NCBI GenBank assembly: GCA_010093685.1
Contig: MU006223.1
Location: forward strand, 1,284,106-1,348,105
DNA length: 64,000 bases
Source: Ophiobolus disseminans
Lineage: Eukaryota; Ascomycota; Dothideomycetes; Pleosporales; Phaeosphaeriaceae
Direction of reading: 5' to 3'
The notes under the pieces were generated by a model. It was not told where the DNA came from, did not search any database, and worked only from the letters and a program-made list of their open reading frames with translations. Of this stretch, positions 34,592 through 45,430 are shown piece after piece (the first letter of the stretch is position 1; the number at the start of each line of letters is the position of its first letter). The translations under genes and the position numbers were made by a program.

Positions 34592-34992
34592 CTATCCCTC
34601 TCCCCTCCCCGGCACCACACACAACCCCTCAAAAAGATCCCCCCGCTCGCTCGCCACCAACTCCTGCACACTTTCCAGCAACTGCTCCAAAGCCTGCACT
34701 TCCCCATACGCGCTTTCGCCCCTGATCAGCGGGTCTAGGAGACCGTCTTGCATGACATGTGTGGCGGTGCAGCAGCCGTCGCCGAGACGGAGGCGTATGA
34801 CATACATATCCTTCGTTGATGGGGTATTGCACAAGCTTGGTAGGGCACGGCAATTTGCTGTTAAATAGTGAGTAGGAACAATGAGTCGATGGTGATGAGG
34901 CGATGATACGTACATATGATTTGCCGTTCTAGATCTACGAGGCGGATGTGGTGATGGGCCTGGGGGAGTGTGAATGGGGATGTATGAGACAT
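34592..34992 (-). CDS. Small two-exon hypothetical protein, 114 residues
   Basis: Exon 1 34992-34914 (ATG, MSHTSPFTLPQAHHHIRL) and exon 2 34857-34592. The 56-bp intron has donor GTACGT and acceptor TTAACAG. The splice splits a Ser codon and joins DLERQII to SNCRALPSLC, giving one clean frame to TAG 34592-34594. The C-terminal half contains a helical QALEQLLESVQELVASER segment. No family is recognised and there is no signal peptide or membrane segment. The coherent splice and codon pattern support a real gene; expression evidence is lacking. Confidence 0.55.
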
Positions 34993-35535
34993 GGATATGC
35001 AAGGCAGCGCGCTTTGAAGGTTTGGGCTGCGGGTTTGTAGGGGCTGGACTGGATGGGCGGCGCGGATGTGGATTCTTTGGAGAAACCTCGTTTTGATGTC
35101 TCTGGATGACGGTGCTAAGCAGCTATCTTCACAAAATTTCTGAGTGACAAAGAGTGCCTTTGGACGTGCAATCAGTCATGCCCAAGTGTTGATGCTGTGA
35201 TTCATGGTAGTGACGCATCTCCTGGTGGTACCGCGTTTGTTGGAGTAGGAGCGTCATATGGCTCAGAATGTGTGCGTGTTGAGCGCTGAAGTGACCGTTG
35301 ATGCACGAAGTATGACGCGAACAAGTGTGTCCTTCCTAAATCGCTTGGATTTGCGTTGGTGCGAGGGTGTGGTGTTGGTGGTTACACGATATGCGCTTGG
35401 GAATTAGAGTAAAGGTTGCGATTTGCGCTCGGCGGGAGCGGAGTTCTCTATTTTGTGGTACTCTAGTGACTCTTCAAGAAGATGTTCAGTCATAGTCGCT
35501 TGCTTGGGGAGGTGGAGTGTGTGGTTTTGAGTGTG
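34993..35535. other. Intergenic region
   Basis: No coherent coding frame. The right end leads into the TATA box of the next gene. Confidence 0.5.
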
Positions 35536-35542
35536 TATAAAA
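35536..35542 (+). promoter_or_regulatory. TATA box TATAAAA
   Basis: GTGTATAAAAGC, 64 bp upstream of the ATG at 35606; a plausible core promoter for the small gene there. Confidence 0.55.
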
Positions 35543-35605
35543 GCTGCATGTCTGCATTGCAGTGAAGCTCAACACAAACAATCATCACTACAGGTTATTA
35601 CAAAA

Positions 35606-36150
35606 ATGGACGACCCTTACAACAAGCGCAAAGGAAAGGAGGCGGAAGGGAGAACAGGAGAGGGAAAGAGTGCAGAGGATAAGAGGGAGGAGGAGAAGAA
35701 AATGACCCACTGTACTACGCAAAAGAGTTGTCAGTCACAATGGATCGAGTGGACGCTCAAATCGGTAAACAGTCAACATATCTATCCAACTTACAGAATA
35801 TTGCCCTTATTAAACATGTAGAAGAATACATTCTCAGTAGGCAAACAACAATACAAGCGGCGCGGCGTGGCGCACTCGATCGTTACATACTGACAAAGAA
35901 TACAGCAAACTACAAATATATCCAAGACCCCAAAAAGCCATACATCAGCAAATACATCATGCAGATTCACTTAGGAGACTTCGAATGGATGGCAGTCTTC
36001 ATGGAAGAAGAGAGGAATTTACCAATGGCTATGGGACCCGTGGTGGGTGACGTCGAAGAAGCCGATAAAAAAGAACACCGTAATGCGAGAGTGGAAGCTC
36101 TGGTCCAGCTCCTCAAAGTCGTTAGGGAAAAATTCCCCAAGAAGTTGTAG
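35606..36150 (+). pseudogene. Small hypothetical gene with a probable frameshift at an A-run
   Basis: From ATG 35606 the frame is Lys/Glu-rich (MDDPYNKRKGKEAEGRTG) up to about 35697. Then the better protein continues in the next frame (NDPLYYAKELSVTMDRVDAQ ... VVREKFPKKL) to TAG at 36148-36150. The switch point is at GAAGAAAATGACC near 35698-35704, so a one-base indel in the A-run, in the genome or the assembly, explains it. Alternatively translation starts at ATG 35740 (MDRVDAQIGK) and the first part is leader. The product is about 180 residues, mostly helical and charged, family unknown. Confidence 0.45.
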
Positions 36151-37406
36151 GCTCTTTGGGGCTACCACTGGCCAGTGTCGGATGGTGACGAACGAAAGCT
36201 CTAGGGACGATATCTGTGGACGGGTATGGAAAAGTATGATTAAATTGCAGATGGCTTGGGAGCTGGATAGAGATATTTCGAAGGCTAAAGAAACTGGTTT
36301 CTTAATTGGAGTTCAAAGTGGTGCGATTCTAGCTTGCTGCTGTTGATGTCGTATGTGAAGTTAGACTGCACAGTAGGCTTATGATATTGCCAAGTCGATG
36401 CGACGTGTGCGGGCCATGGGGAGTTCGTAGAAATTCGTAAATTCTCCTACAGTCCAGGGAATTCTCAACCTGGACCTGAAACCCCTGCGATCTTGGACGC
36501 TTGATGGTGAAGGAACGCAAGGTAGCTGTGTTTGTGTACCCGTGCACGAACGAAATGCGCAGTGCTTTTGCCTAGCCACGAGTATGAAGAAACAGCCATC
36601 TTAATTCCATGGTTTCAGGTGCGATTTCTTATGAAAGGAAAGAACTATGTAACATCAGCGTGCCATATGACAAGGCTGTTGGGTCGAACGTATTACAAAT
36701 ACTTCCGCACGTAAATGCTTGACACAGCTTGGAGGCCCTTGATGCAGGCTTCCGTATCGATGGCTCTAGTGTTAGAGGCACCGGGAAGATCTCACGCCAC
36801 CATCGCCGCAATGCTTTTTCTGTAGCCTAATCTTGCCAAGCCAAGAGGCAAGTGAAGGCTGTTTAGCCGGAGGAAGCTGTATGGCTGAGGTGACCTCAAG
36901 TGCGGGGCTCAACCCCATTTCCTTATTGTGTAAAGTACACACACCTGCCAATACATATCGATTGCGGCGTAGCACAACCATTGCACACATTCTGGAGCTC
37001 ATGCACGTTGACTGATCTTCTCAGTCCTCCCATTCGCCCACGCGCGTAGCGTGCTTATTTTTAGCCCCAATCTGCACGCGCATAATTCTTATCTGCAGGA
37101 TTAGGTGTCTTTCTGCGATGTCTAGAGCAACATCATGTGCGATAGATGGGTTTTGCGGCGTAGTCGACGAATGGGGGCTGGTATGGCTGCACCATCAAGC
37201 GGAAGATCGTTGCGCGAGGAGGGGCGGAGCAAACCTGATATGGGCAATGTAACATGGGCTTACATGTACGCCTTATCGTGTAGCGAAGTACCGGCATGGA
37301 AGCATCTGACCAAGGCTGCTGCTCCACATCGTACTAAAGACTAAGATCCGAACTCTGAAACGCTGTCAGTAACTTGAGGAAGATTGTGTTCGATTCTCCC
37401 TTTGCG
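36151..37406. other. Intergenic region
   Basis: Only short, unconvincing frames on both strands; nothing recognisable. Confidence 0.5.
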
Positions 37407-39519
37407 ATGGCGTACCAACCACTAAAACTGCAGCACACCGTTGGCGAGGAGCCAGTGAATGAAAATGACACCCCGCCCTCACCTATAGAGCAAGGACACC
37501 GAGAGTTCCACGACTTCGCATTCAACCCGACTAGTCCACGCTCAGTCACTGCGTTTGATCCAACCAGTCCACGTTCAACCATCGAGTCGCGGACCACAAA
37601 GCACACGCCACACTGGAGTTCGTCTACCAACACCACGACTGTAACTTCCGAAATATCCAGCCTGCAATCTGATCCCAAGTCTGGACGCAAGGCTGCTTTG
37701 TCTCGGAATGGCACCTGGACGTTCGAGATTCTGGCGCTGGCGGTTGCGCTCGGTGCGGTTGCATCCATCATTGGCGTTGTATTTCGATACAATGGGCGAG
37801 CACTACCGGATTGGCCTCACGACATTACGCTCAACGCTCTTATCGCTTTGCTGGCTACTGTTGCAAATGCCACCATGTCTGTGTGTCTTTCGAGCGGCCT
37901 GTCGCAGGCAAAATGGATCCGCTTCAAGCAACGGGCAGCACCATTGTCGGACATGGAAGCTTTTGACGATGCGAGTCGTGGTTCTTGGGGCTCCATGAAG
38001 CTATTAACGACCGCTAAAGGAGGGTACGTAATTGGCTCGCTTCAATACGGTTCCTGACTGACATGAGCGTCCATCAGATCTCTTGGTACCTTTGGAGCAA
38101 TTGTTGCTATCCTTGGACTTGCCCTTGGGCCCTTCGCTCAACAAATTGCAACTTATAAGGTCCGGAGTGTGGAGAGCGACGTAGGGGCGATTATTCCTAG
38201 AGCCCTCAACTACACGGGCGCATTGGTGGGCAACACAAGCTCGAGTGAGTGTTTCGAAGTGCATTGCGGCATCATGTGCTAACCATCTGTCAGCTGGCTA
38301 TGTGCCTATACTCCCGCTCAAAGCAGCGGTCTACAACGGCTTATTTGCAGAGAGCAACCGACCTGCCGCGTCCCTGCAATTTACCTGCCAGAGTGGGAAT
38401 TGCGCCTGGGAGCCCTTCGATACACTTGCTGTATGCCATGAATGTACCGACATTAGTTCCCTCATCATGCGTTACTGTCCGCCTGAGATGGGCCTGTCGC
38501 CAAACATGTCTTCATGCGGCTGGCAAGTACCGCAAGGGGCGCACCTCAACACCAGCTCCGACGTCTTCAGCATGACGTCATTCATACCATCTGCTTACGG
38601 CGATATGCCTCATTCCACGATGATCAGAATCATCTTCATGGGTACCGAGCTGCACAACGTCAAGGATGCACTGAACCCTTGGGCCACACAATGCAGCCTC
38701 CAGGCCTGCGTAAACACACTATCATCGTCAGTCATCAACGGCACACTCCATGAAAATGTTACACAAACCGTGCTCAACCACACCGTGGTCGATATAAGCT
38801 CGCCCAAATCAACGTCTGACTACCATGTATACATCCAGGGGAAGTCAGACACTTCCTATCTTCTCGGAATGGGCGCTCTTTTGAGTGTACGCGGATGGTT
38901 CGGCGCCATCTTTACCAACGGCTCCGCAACTCGCACGACAAGCGACTTTTCCCGCAGCATCACGGACTCGGATCGCGCAGTCGTCGTAAATCTCACGGTC
39001 GGTATCTCATCCGGCGAAACGTTCTTCGACACGGACATCGTAACCGCTTTCTACTGGAACCACTACGAGTACGCTGGTGGCATCAACATGCTCATGAATG
39101 ACCTCGCCGTTTCAATGACGACCGCGTTTCGTGGCTTCATGGGCGCCGTACCCACAAACGGGACATCGACAACGGTAGAGTCGTACGTACACGTCCGATG
39201 GGGTTTCGCAGTCCTGCCCGTTGTAGTCGTGGTATCATGTCTGCTGTTCTTGCTTGCCTCGATGGTAATGACGCGTACTTCGAACACGCAGCTATGGAAG
39301 AGTAGTGCGCTCGCGGCGTTGTTTCACGGTCTGGATCAGGAGACGAGAGAGAAGTTCCAGGCGGAGGACAGCCTGCATGCGAAGAAGAAGCAGGCGGAAG
39401 AGGTGAAGGTGAAGTTGTATACGGATAGCCGGGATGAGACGTTGCTGGGGATGCAGGAGATGGCATCTATGGGTGCGGGACCGAGATTAAGGCGGTGGAG
39501 GAGGAATATGCAGGCGTGA
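37407..39519 (+). CDS. DUF3176-family fungal membrane protein, 669 residues
   Basis: Three exons: 37407-38023, 38078-38244, 38294-39519. Introns are 54 bp (GTACGT...CATCAG) and 49 bp (GTGAGT...TGTCAG), and phases match. Residues 1-100 are cytosolic and Ser/Pro-rich with a repeated NPTSPRS/DPTSPRS phrase. Membrane segments lie at about 107-127 (FEILALAVALGAVASIIGVV), 140-165 and 207-232. A large outer domain has many N-glycosylation sites and cysteines (CQSGNCAWEPF, CHECTD). A last membrane segment at about 563-587 (VLPVVVVVSCLLFLLASMVM) precedes a charged tail. This architecture and the FEILALAVA...W.RF region fit DUF3176, a fungal family without known function. Confidence 0.85.
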
Positions 39520-40696
39520 ATCTTAAGCGGTCGACGAGGATATACTGAACATGGCAGCCATCGCTCTTTTATCAGTACCTTATTGCATCCTTTGCAAATG
39601 TATTGGACTTCGTCAGTTCCACTTCTTCAATGCTGCTTCGATGGAGGAGAGGTGGCAGGGACGACAACCGAGGCTCAAGTGTAGGCGGCTTGTCGCTAAG
39701 AACATCTGCGTACGTAAGCCAATTAGCCGCCATCCGTGCGCCTCATTTTGCAACCCAATTTCTCCCACCCCCTCGGCCTTATTTCGAGCTTATCTTCTCA
39801 CGTCGACACGATCCCGAAGTCCTTCTGCTGCGTGATTTGATGATATTAGCTGACGTTAATAGCCCTGACCGATGAGCACGTGCAAAGACTGTCGCGTCCT
39901 GCAAGGTCCTGAGCTCCTCCAGGAAACGGAACAAAATTTGGGACTTGACTTCATCAGAAGACAGCGCTCCATCATCGGGCTATCGAAAGGGTGGACAATT
40001 CTCGGTGTTTCCACTGTTCTTCACAGCGATCAGATAATTTTCGGCAAGCCATGACTACCTAGGTATGACTGTGCGCAGCTCCAACGACAGTCTGATCTCG
40101 GCACCCTCAAACCCCTTGGCTTCCCGACTGTGGACATAAGAGATCGGGGAGACTGGTTGTTCTCTGTTGAAACTCAATATGTCACCAGTTCATTACGCGA
40201 AAGGGCGGGCTGATCTTAATTCGTCTGTCGCCCGCTACATAGCCGTGCCTCAAACACCAAAAACATCTATGCACACATGCTAGCAACAATAGCTATTGAC
40301 GGAAGCGCGCAGATACAACTCCACGAGCTGTGCGGCTGTTGGGCGGCACAAACATCGTGACCATCCTTACGCCCTTTTTTGGTCAATGGGGCTGAAGGGC
40401 GCCACAATGTCCAAATCGGGCACGCCCGGGTGGGAGTGCGTCTTGCATCACAGTCGGGAAAACCGCACAGGGCGACCGATTACCATACAAACGACGGCAA
40501 ACGATTCGGAGGCGTTTGCTTGCGCCTTTCTGTGTGTTTGCCTGGCTGAGCCGCAAGCGCATCCCTCACCTACAAAGGCCTGCAGCACGCTCTCAATTCA
40601 AGCAGCATCGCGACTTCGGTAGAAACACCATCGTCAGATCACCACTTTTTTGAGATATCTTCAACCACAAGATCTGTCGACTTTTCTCACTCCATC
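39520..40696. other. Intergenic region
   Basis: No coherent frame. 40650-40696 is CT-rich just upstream of the next ATG, typical of a fungal leader. Confidence 0.5.
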
Positions 40697-42721
40697 ATGT
40701 CCGCCTCACGCACCATGACCACGCCCAAGGCTCTTGAACGCCGGCTTTTGAGCGACATTGCAGAGATGCAACAGGATCCGTACCCTAACGTCCATCTACA
40801 CTTCGACGACGCCAACATACGCAAGGCTTGCCTGGTCCTTACACCCGAAGATGAGGATCCGCTCCATCTTACGATCAACTTCTCTAAGGAGTATCCGCTG
40901 ACCGCCCCGGACATCACGATCCAGACCCGGATTGAACATCCAAACGTCTTCGGCAGCTACATCTGCGCTACGATGCTGAACACGGATGAGGGCTGGACAC
41001 CAGCTTATACATTGCGTGGTGTCGTCATCCAGCTGCTCAGCTTCTTCTGTTCTGATTCGCTCGAGCAAGACTACGGCGGAGGCACCATTAACTTGGCTGA
41101 ATTTCGACGTAGCAACACAAGCTGGAGGCATCGCAATGGTCATCAGCACCTGACGGCTGACTCATATAGTTGCTCAGCTTGTGGGTTTGACAAAGATTGG
41201 GCGTCTTCGCAACCTGAGGAGATGGAGATTGAGCGCTCAACCGCTCTGCCAACCGGACCAATGTCAATCAACTACACCAAGTCCAAGACGAACACCGAGA
41301 AGTCAAAGCTTTTCAGTATGCCTGACGAGGTGGTATTGCTCGTCTTCGCCGCTCTCGAGACCCGCGATATCCTCTCCTTTGCTGATGCAATCCCTTCCGT
41401 CAAGCGCATGGTGTACTCCTACGACTTTATTCGCATTCGTGAACTGCAGTGTTACTGTTTGAAGCAGTCATTCATGGACACCAAGTTGGGTGTCGGCGTT
41501 GCCGTGGTTGGTGGTCGGCGCCCCGTCTTCCGCTCCGAATTCGACTTGATCAGCCAGGAGGCGTTCTACCAGCACGGTGTTCGAAAGAGCATCCAGGGCG
41601 TGAGTTTCGATAAGTGGCTACCTCTACCACTGAGCCGACGTCATTGGAACTTGGGCAAGACAAATGCTACCGCATGCATGAAGGGAATTCATGAATACGC
41701 CAACATGGACAGCAAGGAACCAGGGCATGTCGATGTCTTGTACAACTTCATGAACACGGTCGTGGTGCAATTCTCGGCGGATGCTGAGAAAGGCTATACT
41801 CGTCCTGACTCTCGAAGTACGCTCAGTCACGCATCCGAGAAGGCAGTTGAGGCGTATTTCGGTCTTTACCACCTGCTCCTCTGCCTCGCCACCGAGGATC
41901 CTGCTATTGTAGCGGGCGCGAACCGCATTGTGTCCCGCTTCCTCGCTGGTCCGAGAAGCAAAACACAGTTTCCTGATCTCGGCCACGTCCTCGTCGCATC
42001 GCTAATCTCAACATCGGGCCTTACGGAAGAGTTGACCTTCCTGGTCATCAAGGAAGCCATCTTGCGCAACGTAGTCTGGATGCTCGACACCAAAGGCGCC
42101 GGCTATGCTGAGCTCGCATACCTTGAGCCCTCAGCTGCATCTGACTATCGGCTTACCAAGACCTTCGAGGCGTCGCCAACTTCCTACCGTCTGCTCATGT
42201 TCTTGAAGCTCTTTAGCTCAGCGGCCCGCCCGCCCAACAAGACGCTCGTGGAGTTGCGCGACGATTTGTTCAACACGCATGGTGCGCCACCTCCAGGCAC
42301 ATCAGCAATTATGGCAGAGCGCATTCGCAAGATTCGCGACATCAATAGTTTTCCCGCTTTTCTGATGGCAATGGGCCTCAAGCATATGCCTAACAAGGTT
42401 GAATTCACGGCTTTCTTGAAGCGCACAATCAACGACAGCGTGAGCGCGGGGTACTCTTGTATGCCTATGACCCAGAACCAGCTGTACATGATACGCAAGG
42501 TGCGGGAGCGGGGCGTTGATCGTGCGGAGGGCGTCAGTGTTACAGCTGAGCTGGAGACCTGGTATAAGCAGGGCGAGAAGTGGATTGAAAACGGCTGGCA
42601 GGGACGGCCGACTTTCTTTCCGGGTAGGAGATGTATGGGCGGTGGTGGTGGTGGCGGAAGAGGAGGAGGTAGAGGTGGTCGAGGTGGCGGAAGAGGATTT
42701 GGACGAGGCGGGCGACGCTGA
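40697..42721 (+). CDS. E2 ubiquitin-conjugating domain + F-box + RGG-tail protein
   Basis: A single-exon frame of 674 residues from ATG 40697 (CATCATGTCC). Residues 12-120 form a UBC fold: HPNVFGSYIC carries the HPN motif (81-83) and a candidate active-site Cys90, followed by GWTPAYTLRGVVIQLL as in E2 enzymes. Residues 203-245 look like an F-box (KLFSMPDEVVLLVFAALETRDILSF in part). The middle 260-640 is helical and unassigned. 645-674 is a Gly/Arg-rich RGG tail, as in RNA-binding proteins. A predicted role is ubiquitin transfer with built-in SCF adaptor contact; the combination is inferred to be functional because the E2 catalytic residues are kept. Confidence 0.85.
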   Translation: MSASRTMTTPKALERRLLSDIAEMQQDPYPNVHLHFDDANIRKACLVLTPEDEDPLHLTINFSKEYPLTAPDITIQTRIEHPNVFGSYICATMLNTDEGWTPAYTLRGVVIQLLSFFCSDSLEQDYGGGTINLAEFRRSNTSWRHRNGHQHLTADSYSCSACGFDKDWASSQPEEMEIERSTALPTGPMSINYTKSKTNTEKSKLFSMPDEVVLLVFAALETRDILSFADAIPSVKRMVYSYDFIRIRELQCYCLKQSFMDTKLGVGVAVVGGRRPVFRSEFDLISQEAFYQHGVRKSIQGVSFDKWLPLPLSRRHWNLGKTNATACMKGIHEYANMDSKEPGHVDVLYNFMNTVVVQFSADAEKGYTRPDSRSTLSHASEKAVEAYFGLYHLLLCLATEDPAIVAGANRIVSRFLAGPRSKTQFPDLGHVLVASLISTSGLTEELTFLVIKEAILRNVVWMLDTKGAGYAELAYLEPSAASDYRLTKTFEASPTSYRLLMFLKLFSSAARPPNKTLVELRDDLFNTHGAPPPGTSAIMAERIRKIRDINSFPAFLMAMGLKHMPNKVEFTAFLKRTINDSVSAGYSCMPMTQNQLYMIRKVRERGVDRAEGVSVTAELETWYKQGEKWIENGWQGRPTFFPGRRCMGGGGGGGRGGGRGGRGGGRGFGRGGRR

Positions 42722-44552
42722 GGAGCTAGCAAACAAGCGCAATGCACCTCGCCAGAACATGACACGAACATTGATCATTACGTAGAAGATACCCAAAATA
42801 CATCGCGAACAATCTGACCTCTTTCTTAACACAGCCTTGTGCGATGGTCATGTCGCAGACAGAGACTGCTTTTGCCCTTAGATTACCATCGCGGGTTGTT
42901 CCGGATAAATTATACATCTCACCCCCATAAGCTCTTATTACAGCACAACTCGAAACAACTCTTACGTTCTCGTGACACCCCACAATCATTTTCATGTCAA
43001 AAAGGCTGACTGTGACTAATCCTTGGTATGCCCCAGTGCCAAGCGAAATATGTTAGCTTAGAAGGGCATGGTGGCGTAAGCATGAACATGATTTCTTAGC
43101 ATAGTCCTTCTCGAGAAGAAGGCGGGGGTCTGACGTGCAGCATGATGTGCGGCGGTAACCGTTGCGGTTACACGGCAGAGGCGTCGGTAGCGTCCGGATC
43201 GACCATGTGGGCATGATTCTTGTGGATTGGAGAACTACTTTTGGCACCAATCCTTTCGTAAATACCTTCGATACTGCCCAGGTGTTTCAAGGCGTTCAAC
43301 CAGGAAGCTGATAATTTGGCGAATGTTGATTATAAAGGGGGGTTTGGATGGTTTTCGTGAACTAGTCACAACCTTAGAAGCATTGAAATACGAAGAAGCT
43401 CGTATTTAGTGACGCACTACTTAGTCTACGTGCTACTATTCAACAGATTATTATGCAATATATATTCTAGGGTATTAAGATCTGTTTACTTTTATATCCT
43501 TATTAGAGTTTCTTAACTCCTTTATAGTACTGCGAGGATACACAGGCTTTGTTAAGATCCCACCTTAGTAAGGTCTAACACCTACACCTAGGTGGCGGTG
43601 CATCACTAATTACGAGCTTCTGCGTAATATCCACTTGTTCGGGTGAACGCACCGGACCCACATCTCAATGCGCAGTTTTCAAGTCTTCAGAGCGCGTTTT
43701 CCTGCGACCCGACATGCAAATACGACCGATAGTCCGCCCGATGAAGCGAGCCAAGCACTCTATATCCCTGCCCGCGCTTATTGCCACGACCATGAATCAG
43801 CAGTACAAATGAGAGAGCTTTTCATAGACTGGATCAAACTCGAAAATGTGTCAACCAGCAAAGTGTCACAAATCTTACACGCGAATCGATGATGGGACCA
43901 CAATGGGACGAGACCAGGACAAGCATTCAGGGCGACTGCGATGGCCGTTAGTAAACTTTATCACACCGATTATCATGCCTAGATGCTGAGAAGGCTGAAC
44001 CGCAAGCGGCCGGTGCATGGAGGTTAACCAAACATCGATCCAATAACAGCTCACAGCAACGCTAGGACGTCGTGTACGTCAAGGTTTGGCAGCGCTATCT
44101 AGGAACAGCTCTTTTGGCGGCTAGGACCTCTATAGGTACATTGAATGAACTGGCACCGGTATTGCAGTCTCAACAACGCCGTACAAAAACACAGTGTGAC
44201 CGGTTTAGTATCTAAGTCTTTCTCGACTAAGCTAGTGACAAGAACCGGAGTTAAGCGGTGAGTGACAAGGTAACTTGCTACCCTTGACGTCAATGTAGAG
44301 TCAGGCTACAGTTTTTCAACTGAACTCCAACACGATCTCACCGGCAGAAAGCTGTCCAAGATATTCCATGGAAAGACCGGTGAAACAAGTATGATATGCT
44401 GCAGCCGACGTCAGCAGGTATATTGAGACCAAGACAAGAGTGAGATGAACAGCCCACTTTGTCACACACGAGAGTGTTCAGCTCGCTAAATGGGAAATGG
44501 GCTCAGCTAGAGATCAAACAAAAACGAAGTAGATGCCGAACGTCTGAGAGGA
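42722..44552. other. Intergenic region, AT-rich island at 43420-43560
   Basis: 43420-43560 is AT-rich with TTAGTAAG/TATATATTC text like an old mutated repeat. The rest shows no coherent frame. Confidence 0.45.
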
Positions 44553-44558
44553 TATAAA
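44553..44558 (+). promoter_or_regulatory. TATA box TATAAA
   Basis: GGATATAAAGCC about 104 bp upstream of the ATG at 44657, followed by a CA-rich leader common in highly expressed fungal genes. Confidence 0.6.
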
Positions 44559-44656
44559 GCCATACTCACTGCCTCCTCATCCCTCATCACAACCAGCGAC
44601 TCCAGCACATCATCACCAACAACCAACCAACAAGCAATACAACACACTTCACAAAC

Positions 44657-45133
44657 ATGCATTTCCTCACTATCCTCGCAACTCTTTCTGCTGCCATCGG
44701 CACCACCTTCGCAGCCGATGTCTGCCGCCCTCTAACCTCTTCCTGCGGCGGCAACGCCGTCTGCTGCGCCGGCATCCAAGAGAACAACTGCTGCAACCTC
44801 GGCGCCTCCACCACGAGCGTGCGCTTCACCATCCCCAACAACAGCCGCGCCCAGGCTTTCACCGGCTCCGGCTGCTCCGGCTCCGTTCAAACTACGCAGA
44901 ACCCCAATGCGCGCACCGTGTGCCTGCCTTATGGCTCCGGGCGCCAGTCTGCCCGCTGGCTCCAGGGCCTCAGCTCGCGAGTCAAGCGCGATCCTGAGGT
45001 CGAGATCTGTGCTGAGCCCAACGTCGTGTTGAGGGTGCGCGATGGTGTTACGACAAAGATTGAACTCCGCGATGGAATGAGCATTGAGGAGGCGCTTGAG
45101 TCCGGTACCGGCGAGATCATTGATGCAGAGTAA
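44657..45133 (+). CDS. Small secreted cysteine-rich protein (effector-type)
   Basis: 158 residues from ATG 44657 (AACATGCATTTCC). Residues 1-19 are a signal peptide (MHFLTILATLSAAIGTTFA, cleavage before ADVC). The mature protein has nine Cys, six of them within about 30 residues in a C, C, CC, CC pattern (VCR, SSCGG, VCC, NCC), then GCS, VCL and EIC. A Lys-Arg pair in SSRVKRDPEVE (about residue 113) could be a Kex2-type cleavage site splitting off an acidic C-terminal part. No family is recognised. Size, secretion and cysteines fit apoplastic proteins or effector candidates, but this is composition only. Confidence 0.8.
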   Translation: MHFLTILATLSAAIGTTFAADVCRPLTSSCGGNAVCCAGIQENNCCNLGASTTSVRFTIPNNSRAQAFTGSGCSGSVQTTQNPNARTVCLPYGSGRQSARWLQGLSSRVKRDPEVEICAEPNVVLRVRDGVTTKIELRDGMSIEEALESGTGEIIDAE

Positions 45134-45430
45134 GGGTGAGGGGGATGATGAGTAGGAAAGGGTGGGAGAGTATACAGGGTGGAGCTTTGTAGGAGTCGAC
45201 AGGGGGAAGTGATAGGAGAAGATGATAGGGCAGAAGTCTGAGGGAGTTCCCTTTTTGAGTTACAAAGTAGAAGATACACTCGTTTGTTTAGTCCGACGGG
45301 ACATTAGAACAATCCATCAGGCCTGATTATGAACCATGAAGGCTGAACGTGAAACAAGTCGTGGCAGTGATTATGCGTCTATGGATTCAAATACAACTAA
45401 TTTGACAATTAGTAAAACCTCGACAGATCC
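45134..45430. other. Intergenic, converging gene ends
   Basis: 3' flank shared by two convergent genes; nothing specific is seen. Confidence 0.5.
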
